Assembly: GCA_030998015.1 (NCBI GenBank)
Contig: JARWMV010000017.1
Coordinates: forward strand, 202,164-266,163
Length of the DNA: 64,000 bases
Direction: 5' to 3'
DNA from: Ceratorhiza oryzae-sativae
Taxonomy: Eukaryota; Basidiomycota; Agaricomycetes; Cantharellales; Ceratobasidiaceae
The notes beneath the pieces are model-generated. The model saw nothing but the letters and a program-made list of their open reading frames with translations, was not told the DNA's origin and searched no databases. Positions 53,816-64,000 of the stretch are shown here, in pieces. The position numbers and the translations under genes were made by a program. Numbering within the stretch: the first letter of the stretch is position 1; the number at the start of each line of letters is the position of its first letter.

Positions 53816-56658
53816 CTACTTGCAGGAGAAATATGGCACAATCGCTGCATAAAGGCCACAGTACTTATACAGCCTCCCCTCCATATCGTCGGTCCGAAGT
53901 ATCCATTGTTGGTTACAGACTGAACACCGGGCCGTAAGCTCTACGTCACGGAGCGCCATGTCGGATTTTGCCTGGTGATCGACTATCCATATTTTTCGGG
54001 CGCGACGTGGGCTTTGGTCCTCGCCCGGTAAATAGCGTGGTTGGCACGAGCATACGGTGAGCAGATGAGGTAGCTCTTTACCGAGGGGGCGAGTGTTGAA
54101 CGGCGAAAATAGCCATAAAAGTGGCCTTTCGTATTGAGAAATGTAAAGCAGGTCTGTATGCGGGCAGGCAATTCCATCGGTCAGCCACGCATTAAGAATT
54201 TCGAACCTCCGCATCTGTGCGCGCATCGCCGTCATAGTCGTCACTCTTGCCACAAAGTTGACCATAAAAGCCGGTGCAAGTTTTGTATTGAGGCACCCGA
54301 TCAGCGTATCGAATGAGCAGTCCCCACTGCACAAAGTACAGCGTTGGTTAGGTTAAGGCAAAGGGAAGACCGGAAACTCACAAATTAACCCACTCTTGAA
54401 TCTCTCTTGTCGTTCGAGGTTCCAAGAGCGGATGGCCACAACATATGAGAAAACCAGTCGTATAAGCAGCACGCTCGACAAGATGTTTCGCGGAGGCTAG
54501 TGTTCGACGGAATAGCTGTCCCCAAGTGAGTCCAGTAGGATAAACTAGCCGAGCTCAATGCCAAGACTACTCACATCCACGGAGCCTACTGAGGCCCTCT
54601 GAGATATCTGGTAGCCTTTACCACCTGCGAGGCCGTGCGTGATGTAAACCACAAACATGTTGAATGAACGTTCTTCCCAGGTGCTAAGGCACAAAAAATG
54701 AATACCTGACGTAAAAAAAAAGTGGGCCGTACTTACCAGTCTGGCATGACTGCCTTGCAGGTTTCTAACTCTTCTAGTTTTCTAGGTTCGACAAAGCACT
54801 ACGCAGAAGTGCAGGATTCATTCAATTCAGGTCAGAGTGTATGCGACACTCCGGGGACTCACAATCCAGCCCTGTGCGCTCCAACGGCTTGAGACCAATG
54901 TACACAAATGTTGCGCATGCGGCCAGAACGGATCCAAGTAGTAAATAACCATCGCCATGCGGGGAGCCGGTGTGTCAACGTTCTCGACGCTAAAACGCGG
55001 TGTGGGACGCACATAATGCTGTAAATAGACGCATTGCAATGAGTAAATCTATGGATAAGAAATTCTTAATTATTTCACCAACCGGGTACACTCCTTGCCC
55101 GCCATGCTTCCAGCACCAGGGACATATAAAGTCACCAACATCAGTTGAAGGGCCAGCATCTCGGGCACGTGAGTATCCTCCAAGTACAACGCACGACTTC
55201 CCACGCTGGTTCTCATTATACCTCCCGGGATAGCACATGTATTGGCCGCATAGCTTGCATTGCACCAAGCACTCAATGACCGAGAGAGTACACAAGCAGC
55301 ACGCAGCCCTGTCGAGGACTGGATCCTCCTGTCCAGCCGCTGGCTCCACGCAATGATTGAGAGCCTGAAAGCCGTGAAAGGCTTCAGTAAGTCTCCCCAA
55401 CAAGCTGATTTATACTTGATACGACTCACCTCGAACCAGCGATCCTGGGCTTCATCGCCCGCTTCCGAACGCATCTCAACATCTACCATTTCACGCTGCA
55501 GAAAATAGGTAATGCATATCAAGAAAAAGAACAATTGAAGAAGTAACACACCTCGTCCATGGCAGAAAGCAATCGAGAAAAGAATTGGCCAATGTCGACC
55601 TGAAAGTGGAAATCAATTACCTGATGCGTGTTACGGCCTTTGATTCGTTCGTGGTCCACATATATGACGGCACCAAATTGATCGTGTAACCTAGCCGATA
55701 GGTCGTAGACCAAGCTATAAACGTCAGAGTCCTTCAAGGATATTCCGACTACGAGGAGCAACTCGCAGGCCCTTGAAGCTTCGAGTATCTCCTCCCACCA
55801 GCTGCCGCCAGGCAGTATTCGATCGTCCATCTGATTGTCCACTGCCGGGCGGAGAAAACCTGAGGAGGAAGCACCTGCTAGAATTTTGGTACGGGTCGTC
55901 GGGGCTAATGAGGATGAATGCACGGTGTCATTCAGACAGCCAAGGCAAGGCAGCAACCCCAGGATGGGTGTGATTTAGCGCAATACATATAATATCCGCA
56001 TAACTCACCCATAGCTCTGCACGAACGGCAAGGAACGACGTTTCCTTGTAGCAGCTCATTTTCGACATCAGGTGCATGACGGATATCGAATGAGTCGCAA
56101 TAAATGCTGCAACAACGTAAGAACCGATTATCACCTCGCGCTGACATAACACGAGAGTCGTCGTCGGGATTCCCTGGAGTCTCAAGGCCGTCTATGTTCG
56201 TTGTGACACATCGAACAATTTGTTCGGCACGAAACGCGCGTTGCAGCCACTGGTGGAAAGTTCCTAGCTGCGCATTCGATACCTGCGTCCTTCGGTGGGC
56301 CATTAATTTGTTGAACGCGCCGATTTCTTCTTTGGGAATCGATTTGGCGCCAGTATTGTGCACGGAGAATTCGCCGATGGCTTCCCTGAGGGTTATCTCT
56401 CGCCGGGTATGAGGGTGATCAAGAGAAATTGGGTCGTCTAGTTGCTACTTGGTGGGAACATTCAAATGATCGGAGGTTCCAATATATCATAGAACTCACA
56501 GGAACCCCTTTGATGGTGCTATACACACCCCCACCACAAAGTACCAGAATGTTTTTGGCTTCAGCAATGGCGGTTAAAACAGTCGAAGACCGAAACGCAT
56601 TCTCTTCGGTGAAGTCGAGCCTCCGTGTGACGGGTTCTCTTGCTTTCACGGATTGCAT
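53816..56658 (-). CDS. Sirtuin-like / PHD-like zinc finger / putative caspase-CHAT-like protein
   Basis: About 700-750 residues in some ten exons. Residues 1-290: a Sir2-like domain. AKNILVLCGGGVYSTIKGVP replaces the usual GAGxS...GIP; VRCVTTNIDGLE matches TQNIDGLE; SARGDNRFLRC stands where sirtuins have HGD, so the catalytic His is Arg (56136-56138); CxxxC and CRSC zinc pairs remain; LLLVVGISLKDSDVYSL and GAVIYVDHERI end the fold. Next, a cysteine-rich finger: ACCLCTLSVIECLVQCKLCG ... ICPWCWKHGG. Then a region I read as caspase/CHAT-like: MAMVIYYLDPFWPHAQHLC, FVVYITHGLAGGKGYQIS (His 54635-54637) and TTGFLICCGHPLL (Cys near 54438-54443). The tail has TRPLGKELPHLLTVCSC and a CxxC (CSVCNQQW). 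The sirtuin fold is clear; the protease-like call is inference. A paralogue lies at 58474-60076. Confidence 0.7.
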
Positions 56659-56892
56659 ATTCTAAAAAAATAGCTTTGAGGGGATTAGTGTACACAAGGA
56701 GAGTGATTGCAAGTTTACTCACCCACGTCTGTAGGAGCTAAAGATGTATCCAAAAAAAGGGACATCCACGTGACATCTCCACCGCGTTTATCATAGCTGG
56801 GCTGTGTCAGGCAGCCACGTCAGATAACATACGCACCCTCTCAAACCTCATTTGGCTCCTGTAATTAAATCCCGAGGCCCTTCAACCCCAAT
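56659..56892. promoter_or_regulatory. Divergent spacer with CACGTG upstream of the sirtuin-like gene
   Basis: 234 bp between the sirtuin-like gene (-) and a small plus-strand open gene. TCCACGTGACA is at 56767-56772, 109 bp from the sirtuin-like start and about 120 bp from the other. Confidence 0.45.
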
Positions 56893-57116
56893 GCCGAACG
56901 CGATCATACGACTGGTTCTACCTGGTGCTCCGGACTTTATAGACATAGATAACCAGCCACGGGAAGAAACACCGTGCACAACGAAGAGACAAAAGAACAA
57001 GCAGTCAACTGGTGGGCTTGCTAAGCTAGTTAAGCGTAAGTGGATATGTTTCATTGGAACGGAAACTATTGACAAGCCACATAGTTGACGTACCGGATGG
57101 AGGATTTATTGGTTAG
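56893..57116 (+). CDS. Possible small two-exon protein
   Basis: ATG at 56893 (MPNAIIRLVLPGAPDFIDID) runs to KQSTGGLAKLVK. A good donor (C|GTAAGT at 57034) and the acceptor CATAG at about 57085 join it to LDVPDGGFIG, with the stop at 57114-57116. That gives about 58 residues with no signal peptide or domain. An ATG at 56852 in the same frame would add 13 residues. Consensus splice sites and divergent placement are the only support. Confidence 0.35.
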
Positions 57117-58473
57117 TTTTTATTCTCGCCACATATATACACGACACGCTGACAGCATGCTCGAAGTCCCTTGGGCACGTGGTGGGATGGCAAATGATGA
57201 AACAAAATAATAGTAGCCACCCGCTTCCATTGTGCTGGGCCTGTCCTAAACTAAATGCCAATAGAGCTTGTTTAAATGCGATCATTTGTCCATAACGGGG
57301 TACCGAAGCTAGACTAAATTCGCCGCCATACATTGTCTGACACTTGACATGAGGTGGAAACCTATACACTTTAGCATTTGAGGATCAATATAACCGTGGT
57401 TAGTAAAAGAAACCCAAAACCGAAGAGTTTGGTCCGGGTGTGAGCCGGATAAAATCGAAGCTGGGAGGGCTACCTATATTCCAATTACTCACTATAAGGT
57501 GAGGCTACAAAGATACTTTAGAATTATGAATGTAGATAGGACAGTATTGTGTGCGTTCGCCATTCATTACCTTTGTTGCGCGAACACCTCCGTGGAACAT
57601 TGTTAGAAAGCAGAATAGGTCGATGATTAAAGATAAGCGTATACGCGGAGTGACAAGGCCTTCAATATATTATTTGAGAACGCGGCAGTTTGCGCTTCGG
57701 GGGGAAGCGAATATATTGGCTATAAGTACATCAAATACAAAATATTTATGTCCGTGAGGAACCAAACTACGGAATGATCCCAGTACGAGCTGCTTTTTTG
57801 GCTGCCCTGTGCTTCTCGGATCGAGTTCGGTATAGGTTGAAACAATATTGCACATATCCTATGCTCGGGTTGGCGCGGTCGGGTCAGCCCCAATCCCATG
57901 GCACGCAATTGCGCTAAGATCCGATCCCAACGGGGTTAGAACACACGCGAGGGATAATTCCTAGCGAGAAGTTACTCCGTGCCTTGGTTACTCACTCGGT
58001 ATTGGGTTAGCCCTCAGCCACCAATCAAAGCGGAAAGCCCTGTGTGGGCGAGGTCGCACATTGGGGCCAAGATGATCCCCCCCTCTGATATTTGATTATT
58101 GTAGGTGTTTGGCACCAAGCACGGGCTTTCACCTATGTCTAGGAATCCAGTGGCGTTTCTTGTGGGATATATATAGAGCAGAACAATGATTATAACATGG
58201 CATGCGGAATATATGAATGAATTCAAGATAGCAAAAAAAACTCGGAATAGTACATGAGTTGGCTTATGACCCGACAGCTCCGTATTGCAGAATACGCGTA
58301 CCAATAAATGATGGATGGATGAGATCCTATGCGTGGTCAGCCTCGATATCAGGAGCCACCGTTTTTGCTGCGATTTGACCGGCAATTGTCCATGGCTCGA
58401 GGTGTTTTGGTCTTCTGGAGCGCGCTGAATCGGTCACTCGAGGAGGCTAATGACAGACCATCGATTCAGTTGG
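57117..58473. other. Intergenic between the two paralogues, no gene recognised
   Basis: Short open frames (57106-57369 -, 57551-57757 +, 58014-58385 -) lack domains. AT-rich. I see no tRNA that I would defend. Confidence 0.4.
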
Positions 58474-60076
58474 TTAATAGAAGGCAATATAGAATGACGT
58501 TACTGATATCTCCATGCAAACCATGGTCCTCGGATCGAATGGGAAACGGGCGTCATTCTTGTTCCAAACCTCCTCGATAATAGCCGTACCATGGACCTCC
58601 TTGACGGCTCGATATGCTGTATATATGGCAATGTGCAACTCAAATGAGCAGCAGGACGACAAATAGTAACCAAACCACTCGTTAAACTTTCCGCTATCGC
58701 TGAAACGAAGCTTCCAGCGGTGCCCCTCTTTATCCCAGCAACCGCATAAGGATGGGACCATCGGAAGGTCAAATCCATACGGACGAGTTCCGTATGCAGC
58801 GTGCTCGATCCGTCGTACATCCAGTGAGTGACTGGCCCAGGAGGGTCGATCCATGAGCACTAAACCAGTCTGTTGACGACTGTCGAAGGACTTAGTCCAG
58901 GTTCGAAGCAAAGAGGTTCGAAGATCCGCCCCGTAATAATAGAGATGAACGAACATTTCGGCGAAAAAATCGGTATATCGGGAAGGTAGAATGGCCGGCG
59001 CCGAAGGTAAAACCATGGAATGCCAAGGGCGACTTATGAATAGTGTAAGATTTAACTGAAAGCATCCAAAAGTATGGCTCACATATCAAGAGTTTTATGA
59101 ATGCGCTGAAGCGTCTTATCATGGAATAAATTCATCCCGCATGCGATTGGGAATATCCTCGCAGTCGCCGCCTTGGACGCTAGGGGTGTTAGATTAGTGG
59201 TATGGAAATTGATGAAGGCATCTTCCATATCCCGACTTCCTACGTCTGCGCCGGAGGGTGATTCGATCATCCAACCTCCTCTGGGATCGCTTTCTGTCAA
59301 AAAGAGGACGACAATATGATAAGGGGATTTAGGTAGAAGCCTAGGGTTCATATGGTTATTTTATTTGATTCGTGCAAGTGATATCTACCTACTCGTCGCG
59401 AATTCGCGCGGAGGCATCGATGTCGACTTTTACCCCTATCTCCAAGATCTTGCTCACGACATGAATCTCGAAGACGCTAAGTGCCGCGCAAATTTGTTGC
59501 ATTATAATGTTCGCCGTCCCATGGAGATGTTGCACGTAGAAAAGGAATAAAACAACCGAACTTTTGACTCCCATGCGTCTTGTGGCACGGTATCCTCTAT
59601 TGATAGAATACTACAACTTTGTTAGTAAGTTCAAGTCGAAGAATCACCACTTACGTCTAGCGGTGTGAATTTATCAGACGATAAGCATTCTGGGCATCGG
59701 AACCTCCATTTCTTATTCTGAGCCAGCTGGAACGGAATGGAAATACAAGTTGGTGTTGCGAGGGGATCATCTTCCCCCACAGAACCTGCTATATCACATT
59801 CCTGGCCAACAATATTGCAGCAGAATGCCCGGTCACATGTACTGCAATCCATGAGTTCGCCGCCATCCTCGCAACAAAAACAGTACTAGATTCGCAATCG
59901 AGTTTGTTAGTAAATAAAATAAAATAAGCCTGAGGTACTAGAAACCTACTCTATCCTTGCTGGATTTAAACGTAAGGGAAAATGTCCGGCCTGGGGGAAG
60001 ATTGTCAGGAAGAAGAAGAAGATAAGACAAGAGCTCGGCAACCTTTTACTCGGTCTGCATCACTGGGAACTGACAT
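58474..60076 (-). CDS. PHD-finger / putative caspase-CHAT-like protein, paralogue without sirtuin
   Basis: Related to the gene at 53816-56658 but lacking the Sir2 domain; about 450 residues. The start MSVPSDADRV (ATG 60076) runs into LLSYLLLLPDNLPPG after a one-base frame slip in the T-run at 60044-60047. The finger is a fuller PHD: YCFCCEDGGELMDCSTCDRA ... FRCPECLSSD. Next is VVLFLFYVQHLHGTANIIMQ, matching the first strand and helix of the caspase-like part, then PYHIVVLFLTESDPRGGWMI, where the paralogue has YITHGLAGGKGYQIS, so the His is absent. ARIFPIACGMNLFHDK keeps the Cys-Gly. The shared tail is TRPYGFDLPMVPSLCGCWDK. The stop is at 58474-58476. The homology between the two tails is seen directly; the protease-like fold is inference. 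Confidence 0.6.
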
Positions 60077-60289
60077 GGTCGTGGTTGACTTGCTTAATAG
60101 AAGTTTATCTGACGTAATCGATGGCCGAAAGGAGCGTGCCGAGTTTGGTTGACGCATGTGACAATACAACCAAAGGCGGGAAACATCAAATTTTATTCAC
60201 AACCCGCATTCAGAGGTAAGCAAAACAAAATAATTCATCAGGTCTATTCATTACAACAGGATGGATCAATACATTGTAGCAGAGATATA

Positions 60290-62429
60290 TTATCGCGGTT
60301 TGCGCCGTCCTCCAGGTCCGCCATCCAGTGAAGTATTCTGGAGGTTTTGAGATATTGAGGCCAGAGAATGTGCGGGAGGGACACGTAGGCCAGAAGTAGA
60401 CGAACTAGGCTCCGGGGGATGGGGGAAGGCAGGGGCATCGGCGTGGGGAGTGGTAGCGAATCGCCGCTTGGCGAACGCAGCAGCGACCTCCGAAGTATGG
60501 CCAGGTAAGCGAGCGTTAGATTCGACACTACTTGAAATGTGTCGATCTCGTTCGGCCATCGCTGTGCTTTTGCGCTCGGATCCCTTCAACGCATCTTGTG
60601 CTCTCTTCGCCAGAAGAATTATTGTTGCGGCCGCTGATTGTGTGTCTAAGTCGGATTAGTATCAATTGAAAAATATCATTGAAGATCTGCTTACTTGCTG
60701 AGCTAGCCGAGACTGGTTGCAAGAATTGGTCGAAGACACTCAAGATAATGAGAATAGAAATTGCGTACCTTGGCTTCCCTGACCGCCTTTACTGTTGTCG
60801 GCTTCATAGCCTGTACCAGAAGTGGACACATTTTCCGCTCCACAATCGGATTGTGTGGAAGTCTTTCGAACACAAGTAAGCCGCAGAGTGTTGGCATGCG
60901 GAATGAGAAACTCACCGGTGGTGGAGTTAACGCCGAGCGACCCGAGGCTCTCCCAGCTGCCAAAAACCCAGCGTCCGGCGACGGGGCGGAAGGACCAGTG
61001 ATCTGCAGGGCGTCGCTCCCATTTGAGGGTGCGGTTAATAAGCTAATTTGTCCCTCCGCTTCACGCGCAGCAGCGGCCCTGCGACCTTCCCAATCTTCTA
61101 CACGAAGGTGAGCCGAAATCTGGAAAGAGGGGGGAACGCTTCTTCGTGCGAAAGATTGAGGGCTAGTTCTGAGAGGTTGGGGTGTTTTCGATTTCTGGCC
61201 GACTCGATGAGGTCGTTTTTCTGAGGGCAGAGGATGTGGTGGGGTGTTCGCCCTGCGTTTCAGGCCTTGCATCGTCAAACACTCTACTCCCACCTCCAAT
61301 CCTTCCATATCTCCACCGGCGCTTGCCCCCGCAGTCTCTTCTATCCCTGTCTCCTCTCCTAGCTCTGTCCCTACGGGTGTCATATCCGCCCCGGAACCCA
61401 CCTCTCTTCCATCTCCTCCTGTCGCGGCTGTCACCGTCTCTACACTCGCCATCTCTCCCCTACTCTCGCTCGTTGTCCCTGCTCCCGTGCACATCTCCCC
61501 TACGTCCTCTCCCATCGTCCCACTCACCGAGCTACCTCCAGCCCGCTCTACCGTCACCTCCACTTCCGCCCCAGCCTGATACCCAGATGTCTCCTGTCTC
61601 GTCCCATCTATCTCGTCCATGGTCGTATCTGCCCCCAATTGCCCGTCCGGTTCGCCTTCTCCGTCATCTTCGCTGTCAGTGTCAGGGAGGTCGCTAATAT
61701 CCGGAGAAGTATGGTTGCGCTCGATATCCGATGGCTCGCGCGTTGCATGTTCCAAAAAGTAGTCCCAGTCCAGCACTGTCTTCCACCACCTGGGCTTCGT
61801 GGCGGGAAGCCATATTTGTTGAAACATGGTAGGACCTCGGATGTGCGTGGCGAAGCTTTCTATAATTTGACACCATCTTGAATAAAACAAGGTGTCGGGG
61901 AGCTCCATCGCATACTTGTTGCCGGTGCTGGTGTGTAGCATCATCACCGGCTCACTAACTCAAGAATGCAGTTACAAGAAGTAGTCGAATGAATATAGAG
62001 AAGACACTCACCCGCCGCGAAATCTAGGGTTGCTTTCCCAGTACAGTCCAACAACATTTTCGAGTGCCATGTATTCGACGTCCTTCCCACCACGATCAGT
62101 CTTCGCTCGGCCGCGGTAGGTTCTCCAAGACCACCAGCCAGCCATTCGGTGGTGTCGCGCAGAGCCCCGAAGCGGCGCGACAAAGCCAGAAACCGTGACC
62201 CCAGCCCATGCATCACCAGTAGCGTTCTCGAAGCTAAATCGGACAAGCTTCCTGTCTCGATGAAATATAAAATAAGTCATTGCGCGGACTAATCCTAAAG
62301 AGATTCCGGTTTTCAATTAGTCCGTGAATATCAATTGATTATTTGATTACCTGTGCCCGGAGCATCTCGTTCGGCGGAGAATTGGTGTGTCTCAGGAAAC
62401 ACTACGATCTTGTTCCCTCGTCTGGACAT
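60290..62429 (-). CDS. Hypothetical protein with long disordered acidic/Gly-Ser-rich region
   Basis: The ATG at 62429 gives MSRRGNKIVVFPETHQFSAE. After an intron (about 62292-62350) comes a compact part with VRAMTYFIFHRDRKLVRFSF, HRMAGWWSWRTY and VEYMALENVVGLYWESNPRF. An intron at about 61962-62011 follows, then VMMLHTSTGNKYAMELPDTL and TKPRWWKTVLDWDYFLEH. From residue about 200 it is low-complexity and acidic, with Gly, Thr and Glu repeats, then a basic stretch (PSEKRPHRVGQKSK). Several short introns lead to the last exon (AKRRFATTPHADAPAFP ... GGRRKPR, stop 60290-60292). I do not recognise the N-terminal fold. Nuclear localisation is a guess from the basic motif. CACGTG lies at 62463-62468, 34 bp upstream. 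Confidence 0.6.
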
Positions 62430-62779
62430 AGTGAGTGGTCGGGGAGAAGAAGAATGTACGTTCACGTGATAAAGGCAAAACCTGAAGGGTTGAATTTAGA
62501 TTGACGTCAACGACGGGGATATATGAGTGATGTATGATAGTTTTCGTGGCATGTTTAACAACGTCAGGACTGATGCTGACTCACCGAGTCTTCCTCAAAA
62601 CGCCTTGCCTTGTCCATCCAGTATTGAAGGCTATAGCTTGTCCAAGGATTTACCACTGGCGGTGCGATTCGATTGCTACATCAGGTGGGGATTGTGAGAT
62701 ATACTGCGAAAACATATATTCATTCAAGTCGCACGAAATAATGAACAATGACATATGAGCAAGGAAAAATAACAGTTAG

Positions 62780-63354
62780 TTACGGTTGCATCGGGGTATC
62801 CGAAACCGGCTGATTCCGACCCAGCTTCTCGATAAGCGCCTTTAGTTCCGATTGTAGACCAAGAAGCTCGGCGTCGAGGTCTTTCAGAAGGGGAGGATAT
62901 TCGGCGGCTTCATTTGCGAGTCGATTGTGCTTGGCTCTAAGCATTCTGTTAAATTGCGGTGGATTTGCGATCGCTATAAAATTACTCACTGCTCTTGGTC
63001 CACAGTATGCTGCATTCTCCGCACAGTAACAGACAGGGGAGGCAAGGTTTCGTGGATGAAAATTCTTTTCAGACGAATACTTCTCGATGGCCTTGCGTCC
63101 TTTCTGCATGGGTGACACGTAACGAGAGCTGGAGGACCGTTTTTTATCCCATTTGCGCACACATCGCAAAGGACATGCTCTAAAATAAAAATTAAAAAAA
63201 GAGTAAGTTTGTAGCGCTCGAATGGTATGACAGGACATTACGGACCACAAACGGTCATCTGCCAAATAGCACTCGAATCGCCGTTAGCTTGTAGGCCGGT
63301 ATCAATGAGGTATTTGCATTGTGCGCAGAGCACAGCTGGTCCCCGAGCGGACAT
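62780..63354 (-). CDS. Small RING-finger protein with C-terminal coiled coil
   Basis: ATG 63354 gives MSARGPAVLCAQCKYLIDTG, the first Cys pair. An intron at about 63181-63242 joins VC to EHVLCDVCANGIKNG; CHPCR follows. The spacing C-x2-C, C-x-H-x2-C-x2-C, C-x2-C fits a C3HC4-like RING, suggesting a ubiquitin ligase. After LPPLSVTVRRMQHTVDQEQ and a second intron (about 62949-62990), the last exon is an Ala/Leu/Glu-rich helix (LLKDLDAELLGLQSELKALI), a likely coiled coil; the stop is at 62780-62782. About 150 residues. The intron donor used here (GTCCGT) is not strong but is needed to keep the RING. It shares a 132-bp promoter with the next RING gene. Confidence 0.7.
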
Positions 63355-63486
63355 AGTATACGACGTTTACAAAGGGATAGGTGAGGGAAGCGCGTTCGTC
63401 AGGTTCTGTACCGTTCTCCGACAATCACGTGCGTGTCATCGCCTCTAAAACACGTGACCGAAAGCACCGTTTCTCCATCGGCCACC
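63355..63486. promoter_or_regulatory. Bidirectional RING-pair promoter with two CACGTG boxes
   Basis: Only 132 bp separate the two start codons. CACGTG occurs at 63426-63431 and 63451-63456. The layout mirrors the hog1/cct3 promoter, which also has two boxes within about 20 bp. Confidence 0.55.
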
Positions 63487-64000
63487 ATGGGGTCGAGACG
63501 AATCAAGGATCCGACGATTCATCACATTGATGTCGACGCACCTCGACAAATTCGCCCTACGGTGCCAACACGGGCTTCTCGTCCCGTCGCGTCGAGAGCG
63601 CGGCATGCAATCGACGTTGACTCGCTTAACGACATCTCGATCGTACCTTTTCTCCCGACTCACGACAGGGTTATTGACGACGTGGAGAGCTACGATAGCT
63701 CATTCTGCTGTATCGTTTGCCAGGAGAGTTGTCCCAGCTCGGATGCCATAGCTCCCCCTTGCGGTAAGATCTTTGCAGACATGGTTCGTTATCAGCGTTG
63801 ACACACATACAGGTCACGTCTGTTGCCGGGAATGCTGGAAACTTTGGGGGGAAGTCGTGGCCGTGAAGGAGCAGCTGGGCTCCGGAAGAACTTCGTGCCC
63901 CAGCTGCCGCCAAGAGTGCCGGTTCTCTGACGCAACTGGGGTCGAGTTCGAGGCCGCGGTGATTATGAATCCTGACGAGATCTCGCAACGGGCTGAATGA
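63487..64000 (+). CDS. Small RING-finger protein
   Basis: The start codon has a strong context, GCCACCATGG (63481-63490). MGSRRIKDPTIHHIDVDAP and a disordered Arg/Ser-rich stretch lead to FCCIVCQESCPSSDAIAPPC. An intron at 63766-63812 (GTAAGA...ACAG) joins C to GHVCCRECWKLWGE, and TSCPSCRQECRFSD completes a RING (C-x2-C, C-x-H-x2-C-x2-C, C-x2-C). It ends MNPDEISQRAE with TGA at 63998-64000, the last bases of the window. About 155 residues. The RING resembles that of the divergent neighbour, so the two may be old duplicates, though their other parts differ. E3 ubiquitin ligase activity is inferred from the domain. Confidence 0.75.

Noticed and set aside
61182..61697. 171-codon plus-strand open frame rich in Ser, Pro and Leu
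   Set aside because: Antisense to the low-complexity exon of the minus-strand gene at 60290-62429, which continues sensibly through its splice sites.

Overview
This window is nuclear DNA of a filamentous basidiomycete. The genes are dense, lie on both strands, and are cut by many 45-60 bp GT-AG introns. The recognisable proteins are fungal: Hog1, an ISWI remodeler, a Pil1-type eisosome protein, Atg101, a Dma1-type FHA-RING ligase and a GH5 glucanase. From family resemblance I would guess an Agaricomycete near Rhizoctonia/Cantharellales. That placement rests on memory of related proteins, not on a search.

Layout. 1-5174: a 1.56 kb, seemingly perfect inverted repeat abuts the first recognisable exon of an AAA ATPase. 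5175-21804: conserved core genes: Hog1 MAPK (-), CCT3 chaperonin (+), ISWI remodeler (-), an Rrt8/EI24-like membrane protein (-) and a secreted GH5 enzyme (-). 22880-26151: a hAT transposon with 13-bp terminal inverted repeats and a perfect 8-bp target duplication. 26434-30723: Atg101, a Bcs1-like AAA ATPase and a small secreted CAP/PR-1 protein. 30724-34212: gene-poor. 34213-39696: a Dma1-like FHA-RING ligase and a long-tailed Pil1-like protein. 40862-42779: a Crinkler-type multidomain protein (header, PD-(D/E)XK-like region, kinase-like region). 43797-49646: repeat-rich block with an 88-bp satellite, then a decayed pogo/Tigger-like transposon holding a LINE remnant. 49788-64000: lineage-specific genes. 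These include two paralogues that share a PHD-like zinc finger and a putative caspase/CHAT-like region; one of them also carries an N-terminal sirtuin domain whose catalytic histidine reads as arginine. A divergent pair of RING-finger genes closes the window.

Common threads. A CACGTG motif lies within roughly 30-125 bp upstream of many of the gene starts, including both divergent promoters. Several otherwise well-conserved genes carry single-base indels, often in short homopolymers. Some of these are probably sequence errors, because an essential gene (CCT3) carries two that compensate each other. Both DNA transposons carry nonsense codons of the C-to-T kind. The best candidate for an undescribed system is the 53.8-60.1 kb pair: a pseudo-sirtuin/zinc-finger/caspase-like gene and its sirtuin-less paralogue.
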